Shown here in pieces: positions 24,501-39,500 of a stretch of 64,000 nucleotides of DNA (the first letter of the stretch is position 1; each line of letters starts with the position of its first letter). The position numbers and the translations under genes are program-made. The notes beneath the pieces were generated by a model. That model saw only the letters and a list, made by a program, of their open reading frames with translations. It had not been told where the DNA came from and searched no databases. Source of the DNA: Odiellus spinosus (lineage: Eukaryota > Arthropoda > Arachnida > Opiliones > Phalangiidae); contig OY987238.1 in the NCBI GenBank assembly GCA_963920705.1, positions 13,510,183-13,574,182 on the forward strand, given 5' to 3'.

Positions 24501-27500
24501 GGGATAAAAAATAGTCGTGGCAATTTATCGCGAGGAAATGTCACCCATTTCCTGTTTTCGTCCGTTAGATAGCCACTATTTTTTCCAATGGTGTCGAATT
24601 TTTCTTATATCGCATTAGAACTACTTAGTTGTAGTTCATTTCATCTCGAATTGACAGCGAGTACTAGCCTAGGTTAAAACATCATCTGATGACTTGAAAT
24701 TGGTAGATTACGCGGTAATTTATAGCGTAATTTAAAAGTATTCATAAAATTATTTGTATTTATTTCTTATTTTTGACTAAAAAAACCTACACTCAATTTG
24801 AGTTATTAGGACATTAAAAATTCCATTAACACGCTCTTAACGACGCCAAATATGAATAACTTATGAAAAGTAAACGTTGAACTTTGACCTCTTTAATGTA
24901 ATTTTACCAGAACAAATTGTATATTACAATTATACCCATTTCAGACGAGGTTTAACTAGCCAAATTAATCAAATTTAATCGAGGTTTAATCACGATTAAC
25001 CTCGGTTTAATCTGATTAAACCACACTCGTCTGAAGAATGTATTACCCGATTAATTTCCAATAAGCAATTTAAGCAAGTGGTCCAAATGTGAACGAGACC
25101 TCTTTTATAAGACAGAAATTTTAACAGTTCGTCTATATATATAGGGGCCAAGTTTGCTATTTTTCTTGTCAACGGGGGGTCGGTTTTTGGGTTTTTTTTG
25201 GGGGCCCTAGCTGTCTTTCTATATACGTGCACGATGTGGCTGTCCTTTTAGAGTTGATGTATGTGTTGCTTAGCGGTTTCAATCTATTAATTTCGATTTT
25301 TGTCGAGCTTCAATAGCCACTGCACTCACCGAACTTTTAAAACATAAAACAAAAAAAAAAACATATATTTTAAAGGGTTTGTTACATCGATATAATTTAA
25401 TGTAGGTCTGTTACGAGTTTTTAATGATTTTTAGATTCCAAGGCCTAGTATGAACGCGGCTTAAATAGTTGATTCTGGCAAGTGATACCGATATTGTTTT
25501 AGCGCGGTTGTTTTCGTGAAAGTACTTATACAAAAGATTCTACCCGTAATCAATTCACAGAAACATATTCTACGTCACCTAGTGAAAAAAAAATTAGACA
25601 TTTTAGTTTATTAATTAAATTTTCAAAAAAATTGAGACGTCATTACTTTAAATTAATAAATTAAGATTAAATTTTTTTAATTTACATTATTCTACCACTC
25701 GAATCTCTATAATTTCTTTCTGAATTGGTTTTTGACTAACTTAAAGAATTCACGAAAAAAATAAATTGGTTCTAATATCATATTAACTTTTAACGCAACT
25801 AAGTCTTTATGCTGTTGAAAATCCCAAAGAGAGTTACCATTCCTTTGAAGTTTTGAAACGCGAGTATACTTGGCGACAAGCCCTGGCTACTGAAGCCTGT
25901 ATTTGGCATCTCGAGTCGTCTGCTTTTGAAACTTTTAACAGAGTAAGAATTTATTCTTACCCTCGATTTATTCCGCGTTTAAGATTCACTCGTAAATATC
26001 TGCGGGTTTACGAAGCAATATACGCGAACTAAAAGTTAAAGGGAGAATGAAATGGAATAAAAAACATTTTATAATCATTTTAGAATTATAATCATAATTT
26101 AAAACAAAAATTAGATTATTCTTGTTGGACAAAGGGAATGTTTTGTTTGCTATTTGATTTAAGATTATTATTATCATGATTGGTTCAATTCAGTTCAGTT
26201 CTTAAGAGTTGGCAACAACTATAATTCATAGATATTTAAACAGCCAATAAAAAGGTTTAACAACGACTTATTGAATTTAACTTTTCTACAGAAAAAAAAT
26301 ATGGTATTAATTTAAATTAAATGAATTTATTTCGTAAATATCATAAAAGTTTAATTTCAATTATATATTCAAATCTATTTAATTCAAACGAGTAGTTATA
26401 TCTGTAACTTTTCATAGTTACGAAGATAAAAATAGGTTTAATTGGGGCTTGATATTGTTACTATTATACCATTTATGGACAGGGTAATAAAAAATATTAA
26501 AAAATTCAGAGCAATATATATTTCTTTGCGTGTCACCTTCCCTTTATGTCGTATTCAGAATATCTAACGTTGAAACCAAGAGTGATTCTCGCGAATCCAT
26601 TTCGTAAATGGAACGGACAATCTTACCTGACCATTACTAACTTAAAAGACCAGGCCTACCCTAACCTTAAACTCCAATGTCAAGTGAAGTATTAAACCTT
26701 ATTTTGGAATACGAGGTTAATGCGGAAACTTTTTACTTTCTAAGAATTTGTTTCAAATAAGATTTATTTTTATTATTATTTATAGAAAACTAATATACGG
26801 AATGTTCATCGGTTTAGAGATAGTGCAATGAAAGGTAACGGGCTATAAGAAAATACTTTAGGCTTTTCTCTTACATACGTTTTCCTTTTATATTAGCTTT
26901 AATATAAGTAACATACGTTAAATTGCTTATAAGTTAGAAAACGATTTTTTCAGTGTTATTTCACGACACACTGCGGCCGTTTCTGGTATTAAATTCAATG
27001 AGAAACTTAGAAAAACAATAAAAACCTCACTTCATGATAATCATTGGTTCCCTGGAAAGCAGTGTTTAGCCAATGACGTAAAAAAGGACCTAGCATTAAG
27101 CTAAAGGGAACTGTTTACTTTTATAGAATGATTTTATTGACTTTTGGTACGTTTATATTTTTATAATTAAAACTTTCCTCTTTTAATTATAGTTATTAAT
27201 TGAAAAGTATTCGAAATGAATCAAATATTATATATTAAATATGATTAATAAATAAAATGAAGTTAATATTATGTTATGTTTACTTGTGGGGGTTTAATCT
27301 TGTCTTGAATTTTAATTGCTAAATAAATATTAGAGTTCACAGGAAAGTATTCATCCTGGGGCTAAACTCGTAATGTATTTTGTATAGGCGCCTGTAGAAG
27401 TGTTTCAACTACCGCGCTTCAGTGCTATAGGAAAAGATATCATTCCTGGGGCTAAGGCATTTATATTATTATTTTTCTGGGAAAACTTAAATTATTTAAT

Positions 27501-30500
27501 TTCTATAAAATTAACGGATTGCTTTCAATATCAATTTAAAATTATCATATTTTAAATAATTGAGACAATTTTTAGACCAATTTAGAAATTACTCGAATTA
27601 TCCAAGACTGGTAAATTAACAAATTGCTTAGCCAATTTATAAATTTTTTCACTTATCCAAAACTGACAAATTTAGAAATTTTTCGAATTTTCAAAGACTG
27701 ATCAATTAAGAAATTGCTTGGCCAATTCATAAATTTCTTCAATTATCCAAAAAACTGACCAATTTATAAATTCCTCGAATTATCCAAGACTTATCAAATA
27801 AGAAATAGCTTGGCCAATTTATAAATTTCTTCAATTATTCCACGCAGACTCATTAATTTAGAAACTACATAAATTAGCTAAGACTGAACAATTTAGAAAT
27901 TCCTCGAATTATCTAAGATTGACCAATTTAATAATTCCTCGAATTATCCAAGACTGATCAATTAAGAAATAGCTTGGCCAATTTAAAAATTTCTTCAATT
28001 ATCCAATGCAGACTGACCAATTCATAAACGGCTTCAATTATCTGAGACTAACCAATTAAGAAATTCATTTAATTATCCAAGGCTGACCAAATTCGAAATT
28101 CCTCGAATTTTCCCGTGACAATTCCGAAATTATTTAAATTTTTCGTTGTAATTTCGACCATGTTTTATCTCTGTGAATTCCCCTAAAAATCTTTTTCCAT
28201 AAGCGTGCTTATATTTGCTAGAAAATACACTCATCGTCGTAACATATAGCGCGAAAAGAGGATGTTTATGAGGCTTAGCTAATGATCCTAGATTATTCCA
28301 ACTACTGAAAAGCAAACATCATTAATAATATTGTTTCATAGGGCCATTTTCGAAAATGGAGACCAGCGACTCGGAAAGCCAGATAGAAAAGTTTAGTCCG
28401 GTTTTTTTTTCTTTACAACTCCCTTTCTACCTCTTTCCGGGGGCGCAAGATACAACGAGGAAAGGGAAAATGGCCCTCTTAATTTAAAGGGATAATGAAA
28501 CATCTAGATATTGCGAAATTTGAAATTAAATAAATTAACTTGTTTTTGGAGCGTGAAATTATTACAATTAATTCCCTAGATTCTGTTACTATTTCTATTA
28601 AAACGATATATTTAAAATTTTATATCTCTTCTTTGACGTGATCTTAAAAAAAAATCAAAATGAAAATGACAAACATTTATAGGTCATTTTTTATTTTATT
28701 TTATTTCTGGATCGAAATTAATATAATTTTCGTATGAAAATTATGAAAATGGCGATTATGAAATATGTATTTTTAATGTCGCTGTAATTTTGTTCTATGA
28801 CATATGTATATATATTTAGAATCGTTTTTTAACGATCAACCCGAAAATATCACTCAATTTCAGATTGGAGTTCGTGAAAGCTCGTGATAGTCCCATTTTA
28901 AACACAAGTTTTTCAGTGAATCGTAAAAGATAATAAATACATTAATAATTTTAATTTATTAAACAGATAATTAAAAATATATTTTCTTACATTTCACTAT
29001 ACCTTTGATCGATCTTTTAAAGTGAGAAATAAATACGCCAATGTTTGACAGCGAGAAACGCTTTATGGCAATTAATGTTCCGTAAATAAACCGTACACGA
29101 GCGCCCCCCTACGTCGGATAACGATATTGATTTTTATTACTAGTTTCAAAAGCATCCTTTGATTTCAATACAGCTCTAAATATATAGCTTTAAAATCCGA
29201 ATGTCTATTCGTTATGCTTTCCCAAATATTAAAAAGGTTTGTGAGATGAATTTAAGGAGTGGTTTTAGTTTCAGGACCCATCGTTTTGATTTTAATACTG
29301 GGTTAAAATCAGTCCGAAATTTCATTAGGTAAAAACATAAAGAACTACCCCGATTACTGCTTTTTGATTTAGGGGAAATTTGTTACTAAAGGGGTTGCAT
29401 ACTTTTATTTGAAACCAAGGGATGTTCCGATAGAGATTTAGGGTATAATTAAAATTAAATGTATGCTGTTTGAAACTAAATTAATTTCCCTCGATTTTTC
29501 ATACAGTTGCTGTCTTTTTTGGAATTTTTTTATAATTATTATAATATTATTTTAAAATTCTGGTTATTTTACAATCCTCTTTCAAAGGCTTAAAAATGAT
29601 TAATTTTTGATTAAAGCGAGAATTTAAAATCGTTTAAATAGGCCTAATCCAACTTTAATTTTTTTTAAACAAATATTAAACTAGAAATAAATTTAAAACT
29701 TACCAGCAAAATAGGCTTAGCTGGATTCATGCATATATCCTGACTAAGCGATGATGGAGATCTGCATTCCCCTTATACGGGAAGGAGTTCAGCTGATATC
29801 TCCATGAATCCAGCTAAGCCTATTTTGATGATAAGTGTTAAATTTATTTCTAGTTTAATATTTGTTTGTAAATTATTTTACATCTGATATAATTTTTTTT
29901 TAAGTTGCAAAATACTGATATTTATTATATTCGAACGAGTCTTGGAATAATATTTATAGAAAATAAAATATTGTTTATTTGTCGCTTTCGGCACTGGATC
30001 CTATTTTGTATCTCACTGATTTTAGATCTCAAAACTCCACCAAAAGGAATGGCACGTTTTCGAGCCATTTCGATTGATTGCTAGTCAGGCGACGCTAAAA
30101 ACTCATTCCATCATACTAAAACTTCATCCACCGAGATAAAGCGAATATTACGTTAGGCTTAACGCGGGGAGTTTCAAAAACAAAGGCTTGAAAAGAGGTT
30201 GTTACGTTTCCCGGTTGAAAAAACCTGTCGTTTCAAATTAAGGAAGACAAAATAGTGCGGGGGCGTTTATCATTTTCATTTTTGTTGTTCAAATTGGGTG
30301 CATTGCAGTTAAGCTTAAATAATAATAATGTTTGACGCCTTAGGACTTGGTCATCAAATATTGGTCTATTATTTTAATATTAGGATATTAAGGCTGAAAT
30401 AATATGATTGGTCCGAATTTAAACTTACTTTAATTCAAATTTTACCAAACTTTTAACCAAAAATATTTCTAAAACAGGGTTCGTACAAAATTTTGGAAGT

Positions 30501-33500
30501 TAATTTCCCTGACCATTTCCAAATCATTTCAATGGCCAATTTTAATATTTTTTTTTCACGAATATATTCTTACGAGCGAGCTGCTGGCAATTCCCACATT
30601 TTATTTGATATAGTTTATCAATCGGGGTCAGCTGATAGTTTACTCAGAATATGAGAAACAATTTGAATCTTTAGGCAAATATTTTCAGTTTATAATAATT
30701 GCGTTACAACTGATTGGTAAACCTATCATAAACAGTTCCTTGATACATCCCAAAATATTTATTTTCTCTGACTATTTCGGTTATTTTCAAATTCTCTGAC
30801 TTTTCCCTGACCTTTGGGGCCACTTTCCAAATTCCCTGACTTTTCCCTGACCTTTGGGGCCACTTTCCAAATTCCCTGACTTTTCCCTGACCTTTGGGGC
30901 CACTTTCCAAATTCCCTGACTTTTCCCTGACCTTTGGGGCCACTTTCCAAATTTCCTGACTTTTTGGGCCAATTTCCAAATTCCCTGACTTTTCCAGGTT
31001 TTCCAGGTCGTGTAAGAACCCTGTAAAAATTGTGAATACATTTTTTGGAACGGTGATTCCGAAAATAAATTAAAAATCATATTTATCTTTTAGTTTCCCT
31101 TTAAAACTAGTGTTGGCGTCAACAGTTATACATATAGGCAATAAGGCGAAGTAGGTCTCGAAGTTATTTGCATAAAAGGTCTAGAGTTTTTAAGAAAAAG
31201 ATAACCACTTCAATACCGAGATTAGAAACTGGAGCTTGCCAGTGAATATATTTCATATGATGATAGAGAATATTCTAATACGGATAGCTTTTACGTTGAG
31301 TGCATTCAGAGCGCAACCGTTTCAATTTAATAAAATGGAATTTTTTTTCTTTTGTACTCAGCTCGCTGCTCGCGTACTGTTTTCAACCAAATTCAAAATT
31401 CACGCGAGTACAAGGATATTCGGGGAAGAAAAGAAAGCGCATATTATCTTAAAGTGTAGCTTTCACCGATGTTTCATGAACTCCAAATGGAAATTGAGTG
31501 ATATTTTCGGGTTGATCGTTAAAAAACGATTCAAAATATATATACATATGTCATAGAACAAAATTACAGCGATGGTAAAAATACATATTTTATAATCGGC
31601 CATTTTGGAAATTTTTAAAATAAAAATTCCCGCAATCTACGTCATTATTATGATCACGTGATTTCGATACTGTTTTAATTCGCCAACAGTTGATTCTCAC
31701 GCGTTCTAGCGCCAGTTATAAGGTCAGTTTCGCGGGGTCTTTTTTAGTAAAAGTACTTAATCTAGAAAGTCAACTAACTTTCTTACGATTTATACAGTTC
31801 AATCATAATGTTTTCATAATTGATGACGTGTTCTTCTAGTGTTATAAGCTAAGACGTTTTCTATTTATAGTATAGGTTATACCTCGTATTATTAGTGAAA
31901 CATACGAGGAAAGTTTAGCCCCAAAATCCCTGGATATTTAAGCGAAAGGTTAAACAAAGAAGCTCTTATTAGTTCGCGGATGAAGAATTTTCTTTCGTCT
32001 CGAAATGTTGTCCCCTTTGAGTCGAGTTTCTCGGTAAAACGAGAAGCCTTTTCCGAGATAGCTTGACCCAAATGTAAAAAGGTTTTTATAATTTGATCCT
32101 TCCGAAAGAGAACCCTTCTATCTATACATCTATCTAAAGAGAAGATGAAGAGGATAATAATAAAGTTTTTCAGAAAGTCTCTAAGCAACCATAGTTATTT
32201 TAATTTAAAATCAAGAAGGCTACTTGTGATAGATAGATGTGGTGATATTTTTATTATTTTAAAATAATCTAGGGAATGTCTATTTTCTAATGGTGCAATC
32301 GGTTCGTGGCTAGGAGATCGTAGAAAAAAGTTACGGCCATTTTAAGATAGAGGTAAAATTTGTGATTTTTTCTCTATTTCTATCGAGTGGCGAAACATCT
32401 TTTTCGAGTGGCGAAACAGAATTTTATGATTTTAAAATAATCTGGGGAATGTCTACTTTCTAATGGTGCAATCGGTTTATACCTTGGAGGTCGTAGAAAA
32501 AAGTTACGGACATTTTAAGATAGGAGTAAAATTTTGGTTTTTGTTCGATTTCCATCGAGTGACGAGGCATCTTTTTCGAGTGGCGAAACAGAATTTTATT
32601 ATTTTACAATAATCTGGGGAATGTCTAGTTTCTAATGGTACAATCGGTTTATGTCTAGGAGATCGTAGAAAAAAGTTACGGCCATTTTAAGATAGAGGTA
32701 AAATTTGGGTTTTTTTCTCTATTTCTATCGAGTGGCGAAACATCTTTTTCGAGTGGCGAAACATCTTTTTCGAGTGGCGAAACATCTTTTTCGAGTGGCG
32801 AAACAGAATTTTATTATTTTAAAATAATCTGGGGAATGTCTACTTTCTAATGGTGCAATCGGTTTATACCTAGGAGATCGTAGAGAAAAGTTACGGTGAT
32901 TTTAAGATACGTATCATTTTTAGTCGATTTCTATTAAGTATAATAAAACCAACCTCAATTAACCTCTTCAGTTTCCCTTTAAAGTTAGCTATAGAAAAGA
33001 AGAAGCCTCTGGAAACTAGAACTAAATATCTGGTCGTAACAACAAAGCGAGATGACCTGTCGAAGTTAGTCGAGCTACAACGAGCCGCAATCAAAATCAT
33101 TTCTCGTTTTGAGAACGTGGGATCTTATACTTCCTGGAATCTCCAAGAAATCTAAAACCATAGAGATACAAAGCGATCCACTTCGTTATTCGTTGCAAAC
33201 TCGGTATGATTATCGCCTAGAACTTGATCTTTTTCCTCGGCCGGGTCTGCAATAGGTGTCACTCTCTCTTCCTCTTCATAAAATAACATCTGCCGCCCAA
33301 AAAGGTCTCGTCTATACATAGAACCCGTATTACTCGACCTTAGATTCAACGATACGTTAAGACTAAAAGGGCCTTTCACGCTAGAAAATGTTTTCCTTCA
33401 ACTAGTTGTAACTTGTACGACCATATGTAGAGCTCGGAATTCGTATAATTTTTATTAATTGGATAAAATCTATTAAATTCTGATGTATATTATCCGTTTG

Positions 33501-36500
33501 ATTAAAAAATAGACTATTTTTAATTCGAGTTAACTTATTCCAAGATAAAATAAAAAACATAATCCGTTTTTATCCAAAAATGGCCGCCTTATCTTAGAAT
33601 ATTATCCATCGCGTTATACGCGAGGATAAAAATTGAATTCAAAATTTATTTTCCTGAAAAATAACGAATAAAAAGATGATTTAAAATCTTATCGTTTTAT
33701 TTCTATTCTTCGAATTAAAATTCAATTTGAAATATTGTTTCTTATATTTTAGACTAATTCTGGAAACGCGAATGTTTCTTATCCATCGTTATACGTTTGA
33801 ATACGAGTTATTTGTAGATAGATAAAGCGGCGAAGGCTTATCTTCGGTTAAACCTTATACGTTTAACAATTATACGAATATAGAAATTTCATTGTTTTAG
33901 TTACAAACAAATAAAATATCAGCAAATATACGAATAACAGAAGATAATGGCTATCCGATACCGAGTTCTAAATGTGAAAGGCCCTTAACTTAATCTTAAG
34001 GCTCACTGACAAGAGCAACGGGACCTGTAAACATATTTCGGGAAAAACTTCCATGGAAAAGACGATGCTAAACATTCCGTACATTCTAAGACCTTTAATT
34101 CATCCTTAGGTAGAATGTTGGAAAATAAGAAAAGAGATACAGGTTGTTATAGGAGCCAGTGTATTCGACTTCTTTCATTGTACGAGAAAATGAGAAAATA
34201 GGAAATTTTCTTTGACAGTCTGACGGTGCGAGCATTCTTTTCGTTCCTTTAGCAGACGCGATATTGACAAACATAATATTAAGTATTACTACAAGAAGCC
34301 TAACTAGATTTGCAATACTCGATGATATACAAATTTATTTATACTCCCAAAGAAGTTGGCAAAATAGATATTAAGTAGACGCGCATAGATACGTCTGGTT
34401 AAACCTCATAGGTAAAAAGTAGTACGTGGTCAAATAATCATAATACGGTTTATATAAATTTAAATTTCAATAAATTAAAATAAAATTAAAATTGGAATAT
34501 TTAAGGTCAAAAAATTTAACCAACCTTTTTAAAATATAGATATAAATTTAATTAAAAGTTGTTCCATTTTCCAATTAACTTTAAATTTATTTATGTGAGT
34601 GATATTTTCGGGTTGATCGTTAAAAAACGATTCAAAATATATATTCATATGTCATAGAACAAAATTACCGTGACTGTAAAAATACATATTTTATAATCAC
34701 CGTTTTCTAAATTTTTAAAATAAAAATTCCCCGCAATCTACGTCATCAATATGGTCGCGAGACTACAGTTAATTCCCACGCGTTTTGTCACGTGATAAAG
34801 TTGCTTTCACGCGCTCTTTTTCGTAAAAGTACTTAACCCAAAATTATCATTAAATAAACTACGCCATAATGGGAAAAAAAAACAATTACCTACCAAGGTA
34901 GGATAGTTAATCTAACCTAATTAATACTATGAGGCGGATAAGGAGTAAGGGGGCGGGGTTAAAACTTAACAACATGATCACTTGTTGGCGCGAATATAAG
35001 CAGTTTAGTTTCATACCAGTTTGAAGATTCATCAATGGCTTTCATTTCTTAGAAACTATGGTGAAGTAGTACCTTTAAACTTATTGTAAATTCAAGATGA
35101 AATAGATTGAAGGTATCTTAGGCCAATTAAGAGAGTGCTGGGATATTCTATCCGGGAGTATGATACGATATATGCGAGTAATTATAATTATTACGTTGCC
35201 TACGCAATTCTAAAGAGCTTTATCGCTCGCCAAGTGGGAACTCCGCGAGCTAAAACCCCCTTGCGTACAATAAACGCGAATACCGTTACTAGCCGCTAGG
35301 TGGCGCCCGCCTTAAACTCCTTTGTTCTCAACTATATATCAGGTGTCCAATCGGAAATTTATTGAATTTTCAAACTTATAAAGCATTATATAGTTCATTT
35401 CATATCGAAATTACAACACGAAAAAAGGCTTAACCTAAATGTACACGTTATGTCGTTTAAAGTGAGGCTGTCATGGTGTTTTCATCACTTCCAAATGGAA
35501 ATTGAGTCATATTTTCCGGTTGATCGTTAAAAAACGATTCAAAATATATATACATATGTCATAGAACAAAATTACCGTGACTGTAAAAATATATATTTTA
35601 CAATCACCATTTTAGAAATTTTTAAAATAAGAATTTCCCGCAAAATTACGTCATCCCTAGTATACGTCACGTGATTTCTCTATTATAATTATATAGAGTC
35701 TACAGTTGATATAATAGTAAGATAAAACTAAAAATATACTCCATAGACATTAGGAAAAAAAAATGGTTGCAGTTTCACTTTAAAAATAAATCATAGCTTC
35801 GCTTGTAATAGAATAATCAAAATGAAATAGATTACATTATGTTCTTAAACAATTTGTTAGGGACTGCTTTTAACCCTTAAGTTTTATATAATGTATTAAT
35901 ACGCCTTGATTATGACTACATTGTAACCCAGCACGCGAACGAAATAAATTAATTCGAATCAATTTGAATGTTTAACGAGTGTTAAACCTATACTCCCCTC
36001 TATCTCTAATAAACCTGGTAATATATGGAAAAGGTGTATTATAGCTTCACTGGTACTAAAACCTTGAATTGATATAATATAACTCCGACACGCCACGCGT
36101 ACGGAGGGCATGAGACATGGTAATAAACCTTGTTAGGATGACCGCGAGAGCTGATAGGCCGTGGCCTAACTGTTATACTCTCCCACACACCACGTTTGAA
36201 GCAAACTTAGTAAAGAATTATCTAGAATGTTACGCGCCTGAATGGCTATTGGATAAAATGATTCAATATCATTATATAATACTTTTGAGGGCGAAAAAAA
36301 AAATTTTTAAAAGTAAATTTTAAAGGTGCAGATCAATAACTTTATCAGGAAAGTTTTTGTTAACAAATTTCGATAAAGGTAATTTTCCACTTTTTGTTCT
36401 AACACAGGTAAATCATGCTTCAAGTTTACAACAAGTCGTATTATGATTGGTACGTGGTTTTGAAAGATTTTTGACGTCAGAGTTTTCACCCGAGGAGAAA

Positions 36501-39500
36501 AAAAATAGATAAAAACTCGAATTTTAAATTACCCTCTAGCGGTTGAGATTGGAACTAAATAAGCGCTGAACTTTCTATACGTTTACGGGGATGAAAATAA
36601 ATCTCTCTTGCGAAACGAAGGAGCGTGTCTCGCCCGGCCGTAAATCGATTTCGAGTCTGATTTACTTTAGAAAGAATAATACTGATCCTGGCTGCCTTTC
36701 TGTACTAATTTCGGAATACTTCTGGTGACTGAGAAAATCGGATTGGCTTCATCGTCACCGGTAGTCTGTCGTCTTATAAACTTGAACGATGATTTACTTG
36801 TGGTTATATCATTTATATTATTTTGTTGAAGAATCATTTTCTACACAAATATTTAAATTTGTTTTTAACAAAAATATTTGGCACTTTTCCGTAAGTTTTT
36901 GTCAACTATGAAGTAGTAAACTTGTTAATTAATTTAATAATAATATAACATAATCAATATGTTCAATAAAGATTGTGTAATGTAATATATGTTATTTGCG
37001 AAACCATATACAGGGAAATGGCAATTAAAGGGCCCAAACGAAATTGTACTGAAAACCAATTTAATTTCGTTCCAAATAAATTCTTTTATTTATCAATCCT
37101 ATGTTTATTCAACAAACTCGAAACTTTTCATTTTAAAATAAAGTTTCATTCACATTAGTGGAATGAAGCGAGTGTTTTAAAAAGAGAATCGATTTTTTTA
37201 TCGATTATTTATCGTTTAAATAGTCCTAATCGAACAGTAAAATAAAATTACAATCAAATATTAAACTAGAAATAAATTTAAAACCATCAAAATATCAAAA
37301 TAGGCTTAGCTTGATTCGTGTAGATATCCTGAACTATAAGGACTAGACATTGATCATGCAGATCCTGTATTCCCCATACAAGAGCCATGGATCAATGTCA
37401 TTGAATACATCTAAATGTATGATCTAAATGAATCAAGCTAAGCCTATTTCGATGTTAAGTTTTTAATTTATTTATAGTTTAATATTTGTTTCTAATTTTT
37501 TTACAGTTGAATTAGGTTCATTTAAACTGGTTGTTGGGTTTCATTCTCCCTTTAAATTATAAATTACCAATTTGGTAATTTCATCAGAGTAAACCTTGAA
37601 GTAAAATTACCCTAGTAACTTAGTTACGAATAAATAGACTTATTTAGAAGATAGAAGCAAAACTAGTTTTTATATATAAATATATGGGTCAATTTTATTT
37701 GGGGGTGGATCACGTCTATCTTGTCTCTATGGCGGTAATGATCTATTTGACCTTGAGAAAATAACGAGAGCATTTTTGGTTCAATCGGAATCAATCCCAA
37801 CTTGGTCAGAAGACAAATATAAAATCTATAGAATATATTCTGTTTATAGAAGAGATCTTTATTCCAATAGAAACAACGTTTATTCAACGCTAATATAAGT
37901 ACTTTTCAAGAATGTAACTCTTAGAATAGATATCCTCCGCTAAGAAGATCTAAGACTAAAGACCGCAATCGAACCAGATCAGGGATAGAAAAAAAAAAAA
38001 CAAAAAAAAAAAAAACACCAAAGAAAAACGTCCAAGTTAAAATCTTGGAGATTCCCAATTTCGTCGAGCTATCGTGGGAATACGAACTTAAAACCATTTA
38101 GAGCCCAGTTCAAGATTTCAGTAGACTTCGGAATCGGATATTCATTATTTTCTGTTATTTTATTTTTGGATAAATTGTTTGTAACTAAAACAATGAAATT
38201 AGTATATTCGTATAATTGTTAAACGTATCAGGTTTACCCGAAGATAAGCCTTCGCCGCTTTATCTATCTACAAATTACTCGTATTCAAACGTATAACGAT
38301 GGATAAGAAACATTCGCGTTTCCAGAATTAGTCGAAAATATAAGAAACAATATTTCAAATTGACTTTTAATTCGAAGAATAGAAATAAAACGATAAGATT
38401 TTAAATCATCTTTTTATTCGTTATTTTTCACGGAAAATTAATTTTGAATTAAATTTTTATCCTCGCGTATAACGCGGATAATATTCTAAGATAAGGCGGC
38501 CATTTTTGGATAATAACTGATTATATTTTTTACTTTATCTTGGAATAAGTTAACTCGAATGAAAAATAGTCTATGTTTTAATCAAACAGATAATATACAT
38601 CGTAATTTATTAGATTTTATCCAATTAATAAAAATTATTCGAATTCCGAGCTCTAGATTTCAGCCCATATGTATTTTGGAAAAATTAAATATAAAATTCG
38701 GACCAATCATATCTTATAGGGAGCTAGTTCATAATTAACTTAATCATATACATACTATAAATAAAATCATATGGATTAAGAGGGAGATTAGGTTTATCCG
38801 CGCTGAATTCACAAACTGGATACGTGATAGTATTTTTTGTTTCGGTACTTATTGATTTTTGAAAGCGGAGGTCGTCGTTTATTCCCTAATTTAGACGTCC
38901 CTTCACTGAAAGCAAAGATTCTAGCTTTCTTTAGCCCCTCCCGAATAAATCCCCAAAGCTCGCGACCTCCCAAACTTCTCTCTAATACTTTTTCAAGCTC
39001 TTTTCATCTATTGATAGAATCTAGTGCAGTTATCAGTGAAGTAATAGTTCAAGATTATATCTAACTAGAGTTCAAAGGTTAATTTAAAAGGTCGTATACT
39101 AGACAGGTTTGTTCGTGTAGAAAACTCTTATTGTATTTGAAAACCTACGCTTTAAAAAAATGATTTTATTTCAAGCTATTAAAGTTCACAAGGAAGATTA
39201 GAGCTCGGAATTCGTATAATTTTTATTAATTGGATAAAATCAACTAAATTCTGATGTATATTATCCGTTTCATTAAAAATAGACTATTTTTCATTCGAGT
39301 TAACTTATTCGAAGATAAAGTTAAAAAAATAATCCATATCCGTTTTTATCCAAAAATGGCCGCCTTATCTTAGAATATTATCCATTGCGTTATACGCGAG
39401 GATAAAAATTTAATTCAAAATTTATTTTCCGCGAAAAATAACGAATAAAAAGATGATTTAAAATCTTATCGTTTTATTTCTATTCTTCGAATTAAAAGTC

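Noticed and set aside
30704-31080. Minus-strand ORFs rich in GKVRE and ESGPK
   Set aside because: They are translations of the 40-bp minisatellite; several frames are open at once.
31236-31556. 106-codon plus-strand ORF
   Set aside because: It ends inside a family 2 MITE fragment and has no recognisable domain.
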